In this document: in pieces, positions 50,973-59,181 of the stretch
Position numbering within the stretch: position 1 is the stretch's first letter
Layout: every line of letters starts with the position of its first letter
Source of the DNA: an uncultured Opitutia bacterium
Lineage (GTDB): Bacteria; Verrucomicrobiota; Verrucomicrobiia; Opitutales; UBA953
Direction: 5' to 3'
Assembly (NCBI GenBank): GCA_945957395.1
Contig: CAMFKE010000003.1
Location: 124,001-188,000 of the forward strand
DNA: 64,000 nt
Notes under the pieces: generated by a model
The model's input: the letters and a program-made list of their open reading frames with translations, nothing else
Databases searched by the model: none
Told to the model about the DNA's origin: nothing
Made by a program: the position numbers and the translations under genes

Positions 50973-52196
50973 CTAGGCGACGAGGGCGGGCACCGGGCGC
51001 GCCGCGACCGGCAGGGTGATTTCCACGGCGAACCCCTTGGGCACCACCGGCACGGCGCGGACGACGCCGCCGTGGGAGAGGACCAGGTTCTTCACGATGG
51101 CCAGGCCGATGCCGCTGCCGCCAAGGGTCTGGGCCCTCGACTTCTCGGCCCGGTAGAAACGGTCGAATATGCGGGCGTACTCGGCGTCGGGAAGGCCGGC
51201 GCCGTCGTCCTCGATGCGGACATGGAAACCCTCGGCGTCGGCGTAAGTGGTTATGCGCACGCGGGTTGCGCCGGTGGCGTAGCGCATGACATTCTCCAGC
51301 ACATTGATGGTGATGCGGGCGAACCTCATCGGATCGACCTCCACGAACGCGTCGTCGGCGTCGCACGCCACCTCGATGGCCAGTCCGCGGGCCGCGAGGC
51401 GGTCGGTCATCATTTCGGCGGTGTCGCGCAGGACCGCGTTCAGCGCGCCGGCTTTCAGCGAAAGCTCGGTGCCGTCGTCGGCGGCCGCGAGTTCGACCAT
51501 GGATTCGAGAAGGCCGTGAAGGCGGTCGGTGTTGCGTCGGATTTTCTCAAGAAAACGCAGCCGGTCCGAGTCGTCCATGACCTCGAAATCCTCGGTGAGC
51601 GTCTGGGCGTAGCCCTTGAGGATCGTGACCGGGGTGCGCAGGTCGTGGGAGACATTCGCGACGAACTCGCGACGCAGCCGCTCAAGGTGCCGCAGACGGG
51701 TGTGGTCGATGAGTGAGACGGCCAGTGCAGCGGGCCCGAAGCCCGCGGATTCGGGAAGGGTGGTGGCGCGCATGCCGAAGACGCGGTCGCCGGTGCGCGG
51801 CCCGCGCCGGAGCACCACTTCGGACTCGGCGCGAACCATGCCGGGATCGCGGCGGATAGCGCGCAGCCGCTCGATGAAGTCGGCGCTGCGGATAAGCAGG
51901 GCGGCATCCTCATCCATGTCGGCATCGCCCAGGGAAAGACTTTCGCGCGCGCTTTCGTTGGCGAAAACGAGCCTGTCGCGCGCATCCAGCACGAGCACGG
52001 GATCGGGCAGGAGTCCGGCGAGCGCGAAGAGGGTCTCGCGCGAATTTCCGACACGGGGCGCCACCACCGCCTCCGGCTTTGGCTCGGTATCCGTCGCCTC
52101 AGACGGACGACGCCGGCCGCGAAGCGCGATCGCGACGAGCCCGGCGACGGCCATGCCGGCGGCGAAGGAGAGCAGAATGGTCGGGAGAGGCTGCAA
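50973..52196 (-). CDS. phoR: Two-component sensor histidine kinase, PhoR-like
   Basis: The kinase senses phosphate limitation in the PhoR family and phosphorylates PhoB. The roughly 407-residue protein starts with one hydrophobic helix (TILLSFAAGMAVAGLVAIAL), a PAS-like domain (LLPDPVLVLDARDRLVFANE), the H-box FVANVSHDLRTPVTILKGYAQ, the N-box region RITINVLENVMRYA and the ATP-lid motifs DDGAGLPDAEYARIFDRFYR and GGSGIGLAIVKNLVLSHGG. TTG 52196 is used because it retains the whole helix; ATG 52154 cuts it. It begins 35 bases after the phoB stop. The PhoR name rests on domain order and partner. Confidence 0.85.
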   Translation of the reverse strand: MQPLPTILLSFAAGMAVAGLVAIALRGRRRPSEATDTEPKPEAVVAPRVGNSRETLFALAGLLPDPVLVLDARDRLVFANESARESLSLGDADMDEDAALLIRSADFIERLRAIRRDPGMVRAESEVVLRRGPRTGDRVFGMRATTLPESAGFGPAALAVSLIDHTRLRHLERLRREFVANVSHDLRTPVTILKGYAQTLTEDFEVMDDSDRLRFLEKIRRNTDRLHGLLESMVELAAADDGTELSLKAGALNAVLRDTAEMMTDRLAARGLAIEVACDADDAFVEVDPMRFARITINVLENVMRYATGATRVRITTYADAEGFHVRIEDDGAGLPDAEYARIFDRFYRAEKSRAQTLGGSGIGLAIVKNLVLSHGGVVRAVPVVPKGFAVEITLPVAARPVPALVA

Positions 52197-52230
52197 AGGA
52201 AGGGAAGGGGAGGGGAGAGGGCTCCCCGGT

Positions 52231-52929
52231 TCAGGAGGCGGAAACGCGATAGCCGACCCCGCGAAGGGTTTCGATGATGTCGGCCCCGGCGCCCAGTTTC
52301 TCGCGAAGGCGGCGAACATGCGTGTCGACCGTGCGCGTCTCCAGCTCGGCCTCGTAGTTCCACACATCGGCCAGAAGCGAGTCGCGGCTTTGCACGCGCC
52401 CTTTGCGTTCGATGAGAAGGCGCAGCAGCTTGAACTCGGTGGCCGTCAGCTCGACCAAGGCGCCGGCCACGGTGACCTCGTGCTTTTCGACATCCACCAT
52501 CACCGACCCGGCGGCCAGGCGGGTGTCGGGACGGGCGGCGGCGGACTTGGCGCGGCGCAGGAGGGCCTGCACGCGCAGAAGGAGCTCACGCGGCTCGAAG
52601 GGCTTGGCGACATAGTCGTCGGCCCCGGTCTCCAGACCCTTCACCTTGTCCTCGGTCGAGGAGCGGGCGGTGAGCAGGATGACCGGAGTGTCCTTGAGCA
52701 GGGAATCGGCGCGGATCATGCGCAGGAGGCGCACGCCGTCCAACTCGGGCATCATGACATCGAGGATCATGACATCCGGGCGCAGGTCGCGCGCCAGGCC
52801 CACGGCGCGAAGGGGGTCGTTCAGGGCGCGCACGGTGTATCCGGCCTGCTTGAACTTGTATTCAAGAAGCTCGGTGACATCGGGCTCGTCGTCGACCACG
52901 AGGATGGTTTTGCGGTGTTCGTCGGACAT
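52231..52929 (-). CDS. phoB: Response regulator, PhoB-like
   Basis: The 232-residue OmpR/PhoB-type regulator has a receiver domain with DDEPD, phospho-acceptor VMILDVMMPELDGV, ILLTARSS and ADDYVAKPFEPRELLLRV. The winged-helix domain follows, with LTATEFKLLRLLIERKGRVQ and TVDTHVRRLREKLG. PhoB controls genes of phosphate uptake. Starts at ATG 52929. Upstream lies a pair of repeats (52950 and 52981) that may be its own binding site. With phoR it forms an operon flanked by two parS-like sites. The assignment to phosphate sensing is by family resemblance; no pst genes are in the window. Confidence 0.88.
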   Translation of the reverse strand: MSDEHRKTILVVDDEPDVTELLEYKFKQAGYTVRALNDPLRAVGLARDLRPDVMILDVMMPELDGVRLLRMIRADSLLKDTPVILLTARSSTEDKVKGLETGADDYVAKPFEPRELLLRVQALLRRAKSAAARPDTRLAAGSVMVDVEKHEVTVAGALVELTATEFKLLRLLIERKGRVQSRDSLLADVWNYEAELETRTVDTHVRRLREKLGAGADIIETLRGVGYRVSAS

Positions 52930-52935
52930 GGCGCT

Positions 52936-52995
52936 TCGCACTATATGCGACGATTGTGACAGGTCGTCCGGCGCATTGTTACGATTGTGCCAACT
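52936..52995 (-). promoter_or_regulatory. Probable phoB promoter and repeat operator
   Basis: In minus orientation CACAATCGT occurs twice, at 52950-52958 and 52981-52989, exactly 31 bp apart (about three helical turns). The downstream copy is followed by CGCATATAGT, which may hold the -10 element. Each copy follows a half-site-like CTGT or TTGG. This layout could be a PhoB autoregulatory site. Confidence 0.45.
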
Positions 52996-53031
52996 TGAAG
53001 GCGTCCCGCGGGTCCGCCGGGCGCGCGCGCC

Positions 53032-53047
53032 TGTTCCACGTGGAACG
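53032..53047. other. parS-like centromere site 2
   Basis: TGTTCCACGTGGAACG keeps 15 of the 16 palindrome positions (14-bp core perfect). It is 2.09 kb from site 1, upstream of aroA and phoB. Confidence 0.78.
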
Positions 53048-53128
53048 AAAAACGGGAGGAAAGGAAACGGACCGCCTCGCGCTTGGCCCTTGCCGAGGCC
53101 GGTCCCGCTCCTAAATGAGGCGCCCAAC

Positions 53129-54505
53129 ATGAGTTCCCCGGCCCTCACCATCACGCCCATCACGCGTCGCGGCAAGACCACCGTGACCCCGCCCGGCTCC
53201 AAAAGCATCACCAACCGCGCCCTGATTTTCGCCGCGCTGGCGGAAGGCCCGGTCACGCTCACGGGCGCCCTGTTCAGCCGCGACACCCGCATCATGTGCG
53301 CCTCGCTCAAGGCCCTGGGCTTCGAGGTGAACGCGGACGAGAAGGCCAAGACCATCTCGGTGGTCGGCCTCGGCGGGAAGATTCCCAACGGCAAGGCCAC
53401 CCTGCATGTGGGCAACGCCGGCACCGCCGCACGATTCCTCACCGCCATGCTGGCCATCCACCCCGAGGGCGAGTTCACCCTCGACGGCGACGAGGCCATG
53501 CGCGCGCGCCCCATGGGCGGCCTGCTGGAAGCCTTGGAAAAGCAGGGAGCCACCTTCACCGACCCCGCTACCGGCGCGCGCACCGACCGTTTCCCGTTCA
53601 TCTTCCGCACCCGCGGCCTGCGCGGCGGCGACATCCCCGTGGACGCCTCGGCCAGCTCGCAGATGCTTTCCGCCCTGCTCATGGCCGCCCCGTACGCCAA
53701 GACGCCGGCCACCGTGAAGCTCATCGGGCACACCGTGAGCGAACCGTTCGTGGACATGACGGTGCGCATGTGCGCGCAGTTCGGCGTCGCCGCGAAGAGC
53801 GACGGTGTCGGCTCGCACGCCTTCCCGTGCGGAAAGTCCTACAAGAATCCCGCCGTTTACGCGATCGAGCCCGACGCCACGGCCGCCAGCTATTTCCTCG
53901 CGCTGCCGCTGGCCGCTCCGGTGGAGACCACCGTCGGCGGACTCGCCGAAAACGGGCTGCAGGGCGACACCGCCTTCGCCGGCGTGCTCAAGCGCATGGG
54001 CATGGCGCTCACGGAAACCACCGCCGGCTGGACCGTGTCCGTCCCCTCGACCGCCCCCAAGGGCCGCGACGAGGACTTCAACGCCTTCTCCGACACCTTC
54101 CTGACGCTGGCGGCCACGGCGACGCTGCTGGACGGGCCGACCACCATCCGCGGCATCGCGCACACGCGCAAGCAGGAGACGGACCGCGTGCTCGCCATGT
54201 GCACCGAGCTCGAACGCCTCGGCCAGAAGTGCTCGCCAAGCTCCGCGGAACTGAAGGCCGACAAGACGCTCTCCAGCCTCACGGTTTACCCGGACAAGGC
54301 CGCGATGAAGCGCGCCGCCGCCAACGGCCCCGTGTCCATCCACACCTATGAGGACCACCGCGTGGCCATGAGCTTCGGCATCCTCGGCTCGCACGACCTG
54401 TTCGGCGACGGTCGCCCCTGGATCACCATCGAGGACCCCGCCTGCTGCGGCAAAACCTTCCCGAACTTCTTCGAGGTTCTCGCGGCCATCCGCGAAGGCC
54501 GCTGA
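53129..54505 (+). CDS. aroA: 3-phosphoshikimate 1-carboxyvinyltransferase (EPSP synthase)
   Basis: AroA joins shikimate-3-phosphate and PEP in the sixth step of the shikimate pathway. The 458-residue protein has the conserved PPGSKSITNRALIFAALAEG near residue 22, the PEP-binding HVGNAGTAARFLTAML near 92, DASASSQMLSALLMAAPYA, and EDHRVAMSFGILG near the C-terminus. The NAGTA box (Gly-Thr-Ala) lies in the glyphosate-site loop. It starts at ATG 53129. A terminator follows. No other aromatic-pathway gene is adjacent. Confidence 0.95.
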   Translation: MSSPALTITPITRRGKTTVTPPGSKSITNRALIFAALAEGPVTLTGALFSRDTRIMCASLKALGFEVNADEKAKTISVVGLGGKIPNGKATLHVGNAGTAARFLTAMLAIHPEGEFTLDGDEAMRARPMGGLLEALEKQGATFTDPATGARTDRFPFIFRTRGLRGGDIPVDASASSQMLSALLMAAPYAKTPATVKLIGHTVSEPFVDMTVRMCAQFGVAAKSDGVGSHAFPCGKSYKNPAVYAIEPDATAASYFLALPLAAPVETTVGGLAENGLQGDTAFAGVLKRMGMALTETTAGWTVSVPSTAPKGRDEDFNAFSDTFLTLAATATLLDGPTTIRGIAHTRKQETDRVLAMCTELERLGQKCSPSSAELKADKTLSSLTVYPDKAAMKRAAANGPVSIHTYEDHRVAMSFGILGSHDLFGDGRPWITIEDPACCGKTFPNFFEVLAAIREGR

Positions 54506-54541
54506 GTCGCGGTTTCCACCGGAGAGAGCCTCCGGAAAAGC

Positions 54542-54575
54542 AAAAAGCCGGCGCCCGAAAGCGTCGGCTTTTTGT
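54542..54575. terminator. Intrinsic terminator
   Basis: AAAAAGCCGGCGC and GCGTCGGCTTTTT form a 13-bp stem with one wobble pair between aroA and the convergent epimerase gene. Confidence 0.88.
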
Positions 54576-54601
54576 CACCCCGGTGGGGGAGAAATCGCGC
54601 G

Positions 54602-56482
54602 TCAGTCCAGATACGGGGTGTACTCGGGAACGAGGTCGCGGATGGCGAGCTTGGCCTTTTCGCGCTCCTCGGTTTCCGAGATGTTCCTGATTTTTCCGAG
54701 AAGCTCCGGAAGTTGGGAGGAGGGCAGGGGAGTGGAGATGAAGCGGAAGATGCGCGGATGCTTCGTGTCGGCGAAGGACTCCCCCGAATGCTTGAGCTCC
54801 TCGAAGAGCTTTTCGCCGGGACGCAGCCCCGAGAACTTGATCTCGATATCCACATCCGGACGCAGTCCGGTGAGCGTGATGAGCTGGCGCGCGAGATCCA
54901 CGATTTTCATGGGTTCCCCCATATCGAGGACGAAAATCTCGCCGCCCTCGCCGAGCGTGGTGGCCTGCAGCACCAACCCGACCGCCTCGGGGATGGTCAT
55001 GAAGTAGCGGGTCATGTCCGGGTGCGTGACCGTCACCGGACCGCCTGCCGCGATCTGCTTTTTGAAGAGCGGTATGACGGAGCCGGAGGAACCCAGCACA
55101 TTGCCGAATCTCACGGCGACGAAGCGCGTGGTGTTTCCCGCGCGCCCGGCGAGGGACTGCAGGAGGATCTCCGCCAGACGCTTGGACGCGCCCATGGCGT
55201 TCGTCGGGTTGATGGCCTTGTCGGTCGAAATGAGCGTGAAGCGCGCGACCCCGTGGCGCGAGGCGGCCTCGGCGACGGTGTAGGTGCCCAGGCTGTTGTT
55301 TTTGACGGCCTCGCAGGGCTGGTGCTCCATCATCGGCACATGCTTGTGCGCCGCGGCGTGCAGCACGAACTCCGGCTTGTACTTGGCGAACAGCGTGTCG
55401 ATGCGCTGCGCGTCGGTCACATCGGCCACCACCGGGGTGACGATGCCGCCGAAGCCGGCGCCGAGGAGCTCCTGCTCGATCTGATAAAGAAGCACCTCGC
55501 ACTGCTCCACGATGATGAGCCGGGCGGGCGCGCGCCGGCACACCTGGCGGCAGATTTCCGAACCGATCGAGCCGCCGCCACCGGTGACAAGCACGGTGCG
55601 GTTGGCGATGAGCGAGGCGATGCCGGCGTCGTCGAGCTTCACCGGGTCGCGGCCCAGCAGGTCCTCGATCTCCACCGGACGCAGGTCGGTCGCGCGCACA
55701 CGACCGGAAGCCAGTTCGGCGAGCGAGGGGATGACGCGCATCCTGAGCGAGGCCGAGGTGGCGATTGTATGCACATCACGGATACGACGGACTGCCGCCG
55801 AGGGGATGGCCATGATGACCTCGTCGAAACCGTAGCGGGCGCGCGCCGCGGGGATGCCTTCGGCGGCCCCGATGACGGGGACGCCGTGCACCTCCAGCCC
55901 GTGCTTGGAGGCGTCGTCGTCAAAGAAGGCCACCGGACGCAGTCCCAGGGCGGGCTTGGCCAGAAACTCGGCGCAAAGGCCGGCCCCTGCGTCGCCGGCG
56001 CCCATGATGGCGACCCTCACGGGCTCGGACACGCGCCCCGCCACATTGTGCCCCAGCATGCGCTCGCGCAGGAGGCGAAGACCGAGACGGCCGCCGCAGA
56101 CGGCCAGAACGGAGAGGTTGAAGTCAATGAGGGCGATGCTGCGCGGAACGATGTTCTCCGCGTTGTCGGTCATCTTGCCCGAGAAAAACAGGAACACTCC
56201 GGCGACCCCGATCGCCCCGGCCAATCGCGCGGCGTCGGGAAGACGGAAGTAGAAAAGGAGGCCGTGGAACTGTCCCACGGCGTAAATGAGAAGGAGCTTG
56301 AAGGGGATGACCCAAAGAAGCTGGGACAACCGGGCGGCGCGGTAATGGCCCAAGTCGCCCCCGAGCCTCGAGTCCATGAAGCGCAATTCGTAAGCGAACC
56401 AGAAGGCCAGACTTAGGAGCAGGGCGTAGAAGAAAACGCGCAGGAGAAAGCGCGCGAGCTTGCCTGAAAACAGCGTGGGCAT
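54602..56482 (-). CDS. CapD/WbpM-like nucleotide-sugar epimerase/dehydratase, membrane-bound
   Basis: The 626-residue protein starts with four hydrophobic helices (about residues 8-130). A CoA-binding-like Rossmann domain follows (VAIMGAGDAGAGLCAEFL), then the SDR-type catalytic domain with TVLVTGGGGSIGSEICRQV, AAAHKHVPMMEHQPCEAV, LISTDKAINPTNAMGASKR and FGNVLGSSGSVIPLFKKQIA. Members convert UDP-GlcNAc to UDP-4-keto-6-deoxy sugars for capsule or O-antigen synthesis. The usual active-site tyrosine is replaced by methionine (NAMGASKR), as in WbpM-type enzymes. The start at ATG 56482 is weakly supported; a TTG at 56497 is also possible. No other polysaccharide genes are nearby. Confidence 0.9.
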   Translation of the reverse strand: MPTLFSGKLARFLLRVFFYALLLSLAFWFAYELRFMDSRLGGDLGHYRAARLSQLLWVIPFKLLLIYAVGQFHGLLFYFRLPDAARLAGAIGVAGVFLFFSGKMTDNAENIVPRSIALIDFNLSVLAVCGGRLGLRLLRERMLGHNVAGRVSEPVRVAIMGAGDAGAGLCAEFLAKPALGLRPVAFFDDDASKHGLEVHGVPVIGAAEGIPAARARYGFDEVIMAIPSAAVRRIRDVHTIATSASLRMRVIPSLAELASGRVRATDLRPVEIEDLLGRDPVKLDDAGIASLIANRTVLVTGGGGSIGSEICRQVCRRAPARLIIVEQCEVLLYQIEQELLGAGFGGIVTPVVADVTDAQRIDTLFAKYKPEFVLHAAAHKHVPMMEHQPCEAVKNNSLGTYTVAEAASRHGVARFTLISTDKAINPTNAMGASKRLAEILLQSLAGRAGNTTRFVAVRFGNVLGSSGSVIPLFKKQIAAGGPVTVTHPDMTRYFMTIPEAVGLVLQATTLGEGGEIFVLDMGEPMKIVDLARQLITLTGLRPDVDIEIKFSGLRPGEKLFEELKHSGESFADTKHPRIFRFISTPLPSSQLPELLGKIRNISETEEREKAKLAIRDLVPEYTPYLD

Positions 56483-56497
56483 GGAGAGTAAGGACAA

Positions 56498-56995
56498 GAG
56501 TCCGGCTCATCATGAGCACGGGGTCAACCGCCCAAAAGCGTCGAAATCCAAAGGTCCGGCCACGCCCTGGTGACAGGGAAGAAGATTCAAACCCATCTTG
56601 GCATTTCCGAAATTCGGGGAAATCGTCGCTTTCCCGCCGGATGATCCGGTTGTCCGAAGCCTGTTGGAGCCGGCCAACAAGTGTCGGATAACCTCCGGGA
56701 AAAGCTGTGAACAAATCGGGGCCCGAATCGGGACAAAGTTGTTCCCGGAAGCGCGACCGGAGTTTTCGGAAGGTTATTGGTCGTCACCCATGGTTCGCAT
56801 CCACCGTCAAACCAAGGGGTTGCGAACTTGCCGACAGAACTCACGGCTCCAAAGAAGATGACTGATTTATATATAAGGAAAGGATAAGACATTATCAGGC
56901 AGGCAGGGCGTGGGAACCGGCCGGTCATGCTCAAAGGTGTTTGGCATCCCATCTCTCCTCTCGCCGGAAGGCGTCCGTCGCGCACATTGCCTCCC
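56498..56995. other. Long intergenic region with nested inverted repeats
   Basis: This 500-base gap has no credible gene. At 56628-56705 GCTTTCCCG and CGGGAAAAGC close a stem that contains two inner hairpins: CCGG/CCGG at 56637-56649, and TTGTCCGA/TCGGATAA with CCTGTTGG/CCAACAAG inside, at 56650-56691. A third hairpin is at 56729-56747. TGTGAACAA (56706-56714) differs from a DnaA box at one position. An AT-rich stretch with TTATATATAAGG is at 56867-56878 and may be a promoter for pdxH. Confidence 0.55.
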
Positions 56996-57631
56996 ATGGA
57001 CCTGCATCACCTTCGTCAGAACTACACCCTGCATGGCTTGGACTTGCCCGACTTGGACAAGGATCCCGTGCATCAGTTCGAGAAATGGTTCAAGCAGGCG
57101 TGCGAGGCCGGCCTGGCGGAGCCCAACGCCATGAGCCTGGCCACCGCCTCCAAGCACGGCATGCCTCTGCTGCGCACCGTCCTTTTGAAGGCCTTCGACC
57201 GCCACGGCTTCGTCTTCTACACCAACTACGGCAGCCGCAAGGCGCAGCATATCGCCGAGAATCCTCAGGCCTCCCTGCTGTTCGCGTGGCTGGGACTCGA
57301 GCGTCAGGTGCAGATCACCGGACGCGTCGAGAAAGTCTCCACCGCCGAGACGCTCAAATACTTCCTGTCGCGTCCCTACGAGAGCCAGCTGGGCGCCTGG
57401 GTGTCCCGGCAGAGCTCGGTCGTCAGCTCGCGTTCGTTGCTGCTGGCCAAGTTCGACGAGATGAAGCGCAAGTTCGCCGAGGGCAAGGTGCCGGTGCCGG
57501 ACGGCTGGGGCGGCTATCGCGTGGTGCCCGAAACGATCGAGTTCTGGCAGGGCCGTCCCGGCCGTCTGCACGACCGTTTCCTGTACTCGCGCCATGGCGA
57601 GCAATGGACAATCGAGCGCTTGGCCCCCTGA
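56996..57631 (+). CDS. pdxH: Pyridoxamine 5'-phosphate oxidase
   Basis: PdxH oxidises pyridoxamine or pyridoxine 5'-phosphate to pyridoxal 5'-phosphate with FMN and oxygen. The 211-residue protein has [35 protein letters not shown] (FMN site), [15 protein letters not shown], the segment [19 protein letters not shown] and the C-terminal [20 protein letters not shown] then LHDRFLYSR. Length agrees with E. coli PdxH (218). Start ATG 56996. It precedes the ATP synthase operon by 237 bases and is not obviously part of it. Confidence 0.95.
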   Translation: MDLHHLRQNYTLHGLDLPDLDKDPVHQFEKWFKQACEAGLAEPNAMSLATASKHGMPLLRTVLLKAFDRHGFVFYTNYGSRKAQHIAENPQASLLFAWLGLERQVQITGRVEKVSTAETLKYFLSRPYESQLGAWVSRQSSVVSSRSLLLAKFDEMKRKFAEGKVPVPDGWGGYRVVPETIEFWQGRPGRLHDRFLYSRHGEQWTIERLAP

Positions 57632-57770
57632 ACCGGGGCTTCCGGACCGGGCGATGCGCCGTTAACACTTCGTTTAATTGGCCGCTTTGGGAAAAAATGA
57701 GCCGTCGCATTTGCCGGCTTGTTCCAGATTTAGCGCGGCTTCTGCGGAGGATTAGGAAAATTTTCACCGA

Positions 57771-57804
57771 TTGTGCTTACGCATTTTGCCGCGGGGCATA
57801 TAAA
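57771..57804 (+). promoter_or_regulatory. Possible promoter of the ATP synthase operon
   Basis: TTACGC (57777-57782) and TATAAA (57799-57804) are separated by 16 bases in the AT-richer part of the gap before atpB. The match to a sigma-70-like promoter is approximate. Confidence 0.35.
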
Positions 57805-57868
57805 CCCGCCTTGACGGAGGGGGGACGCGACCCAACTAGGTGCATCCCTTTTCCGGGTTTCCGCCCCC

Positions 57869-58735
57869 ATGAAACGCTTTTTCCTACCTCTTCTTGGCTG
57901 CCTTGCGGCCGCCCCGGCGTTCGCTTCGGCATCCATTCCCCCTCAAAACCTCGGGGGCACGCCATGGCATGCCAATTGGCTGACCAACTCGATTTTCACC
58001 TCATGGGTCGTGACGATTTTGGTGCTGGTCGTTTTTCGCCTCATGCTCGGTCGCGTGAAAACGATTCCCGGCCGCTTTCAAAGCGTCCTGGAGACGGCGG
58101 TGGACGGGCTGAGGGGCGTCTATGAGCCGATAGTCGGCAAGAAGGCCATGCCGCTGGCCTTTCCGGTGCTCGTCACGCTCTTCTTCTTCATTCTCATCCA
58201 CAATTGGTCCGGTCTCATCCCCGGGGTCGGCACCATCGGCTGGGGCGAACCGACCGGCCAAACCTATATGGGCGTGCCCGATGTGCACCTCGCGCATGGC
58301 ACCCCCTTGCTGCGTCCTCACACGGCGGACTTCAACGGCACCCTCGCGCTGGCGCTGTTCTCCTTCGGCGCTTGGTTCATCCTGGTTCTGAAGTACGCCG
58401 GGCCGAAGCTGCTGATGAAGGACCTTTTCGGCAACAAGGCGGACAAGAAGGAGCTGCCCTCGCCGATGTACTACGGCCTTTCGGTGATATTCCTCGCGGT
58501 CGGTTTGATCGAGGTCTTCTCCATTTTGATTCGTCCCTTCACCCTCTCGGTGCGTCTCTTTGGCAATGTGTATGGCGGCGAATCGCTCATGCACTCCGTG
58601 GGCTTCCTCTTCCCCTTCTACTTCCTGGAAGTGCTCGTGGGCGTCGTTCAGGCGCTCGTCTTCACCCTGCTGAGCGCCGTGTACATCGGCCTTATCTGCA
58701 ACCACGGTGACGATCACGCCGACGAGCACCACTAA
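57869..58735 (+). CDS. atpB: ATP synthase F0 subunit a
   Basis: Subunit a forms the proton half-channels of the F0 motor. The 288-residue protein has a signal-like leader (MKRFFLPLLGCLAAAPAFA) and five to six further membrane helices. The essential arginine is in LSVRLFGNVYGGE (Arg229), and ILIHNWSGLIPGV and PSPMYYGLSVIFLAVGLIEV are typical. The C-terminus has an unusual His/Asp-rich tail (HGDDHADEHH). First gene of the operon; no atpI or atpZ gene precedes it. Confidence 0.96.
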   Translation: MKRFFLPLLGCLAAAPAFASASIPPQNLGGTPWHANWLTNSIFTSWVVTILVLVVFRLMLGRVKTIPGRFQSVLETAVDGLRGVYEPIVGKKAMPLAFPVLVTLFFFILIHNWSGLIPGVGTIGWGEPTGQTYMGVPDVHLAHGTPLLRPHTADFNGTLALALFSFGAWFILVLKYAGPKLLMKDLFGNKADKKELPSPMYYGLSVIFLAVGLIEVFSILIRPFTLSVRLFGNVYGGESLMHSVGFLFPFYFLEVLVGVVQALVFTLLSAVYIGLICNHGDDHADEHH

Positions 58736-58828
58736 GTTCACTTTCCCAAGCCGGCGTAGCGCCTGAAGCCACGGCCTGAGCGCCGCCAGCCGAAGATAAA
58801 AACAAAACAACCAACACCTGACATCATC

Positions 58829-59086
58829 ATGATCCTCGCAGAAGCCACCGCCGCCGCGGTCGACGCCATCGCCCTCGCCAAGGCCAACCAGGCCGGCCTC
58901 ATCGCCCTCGGTAAGGGCCTCGGAGCCGGTTTCGCCGCCATCTCCGTCGGTTTCACCGGCCTGAAGGCCGCTGAAGGCGTTTCCCGCAACCCCGCCGCCT
59001 CCGGCAAGATCCTCGTTCAGGGTCTGCTCGGCATGGCCCTCGCTGAAGGTCTCGGCTTCGCCATCATCTTCGGTATTACCGCTTAA
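58829..59086 (+). CDS. atpE: ATP synthase F0 subunit c
   Basis: Subunit c forms the rotor ring. The 85-residue protein is a two-helix hairpin with an N-terminal extension of about 20 residues. The polar loop is EGVSRNPAASGK and the ion-binding carboxylate is Glu73 in GMALAEGLGFAIIFG. The Glu is not followed by Ser/Thr, so the sodium-type signature is absent and proton coupling is the likely form. A hairpin lies 23 bases past the stop. No ribosome binding site is seen. Confidence 0.96.
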   Translation: MILAEATAAAVDAIALAKANQAGLIALGKGLGAGFAAISVGFTGLKAAEGVSRNPAASGKILVQGLLGMALAEGLGFAIIFGITA

Positions 59087-59108
59087 GCGTAACCGCTTGG
59101 ATCGGCCG

Positions 59109-59134
59109 CCGGGGCCCGCAATCGCGGGCTCCGG
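59109..59134 (+). other. Stable hairpin after atpE
   Basis: CCGG-G-GCCCGC, AATC loop, GCGGGC-T-CCGG. The stem has ten base pairs and one G/T mismatch. There is no T-run, so it is more likely an mRNA-stabilising or attenuating structure than a terminator. Confidence 0.6.
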
Positions 59135-59181
59135 CACCGAGGGTTACCACGAATCCAAGATCCCCCTTTCCCTTTTCAGAC

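Noticed and set aside
56598-56861. Short open frames in the pdxH upstream gap on both strands.
   Set aside because: They overlap each other, have no ribosome binding site and run through the inverted repeats.
56498-56995. Replication origin.
   Set aside because: Only one near-match to a DnaA box is seen, and no dnaA, dnaN, gidA or parAB gene is adjacent. The parS-like sites suggest proximity only.
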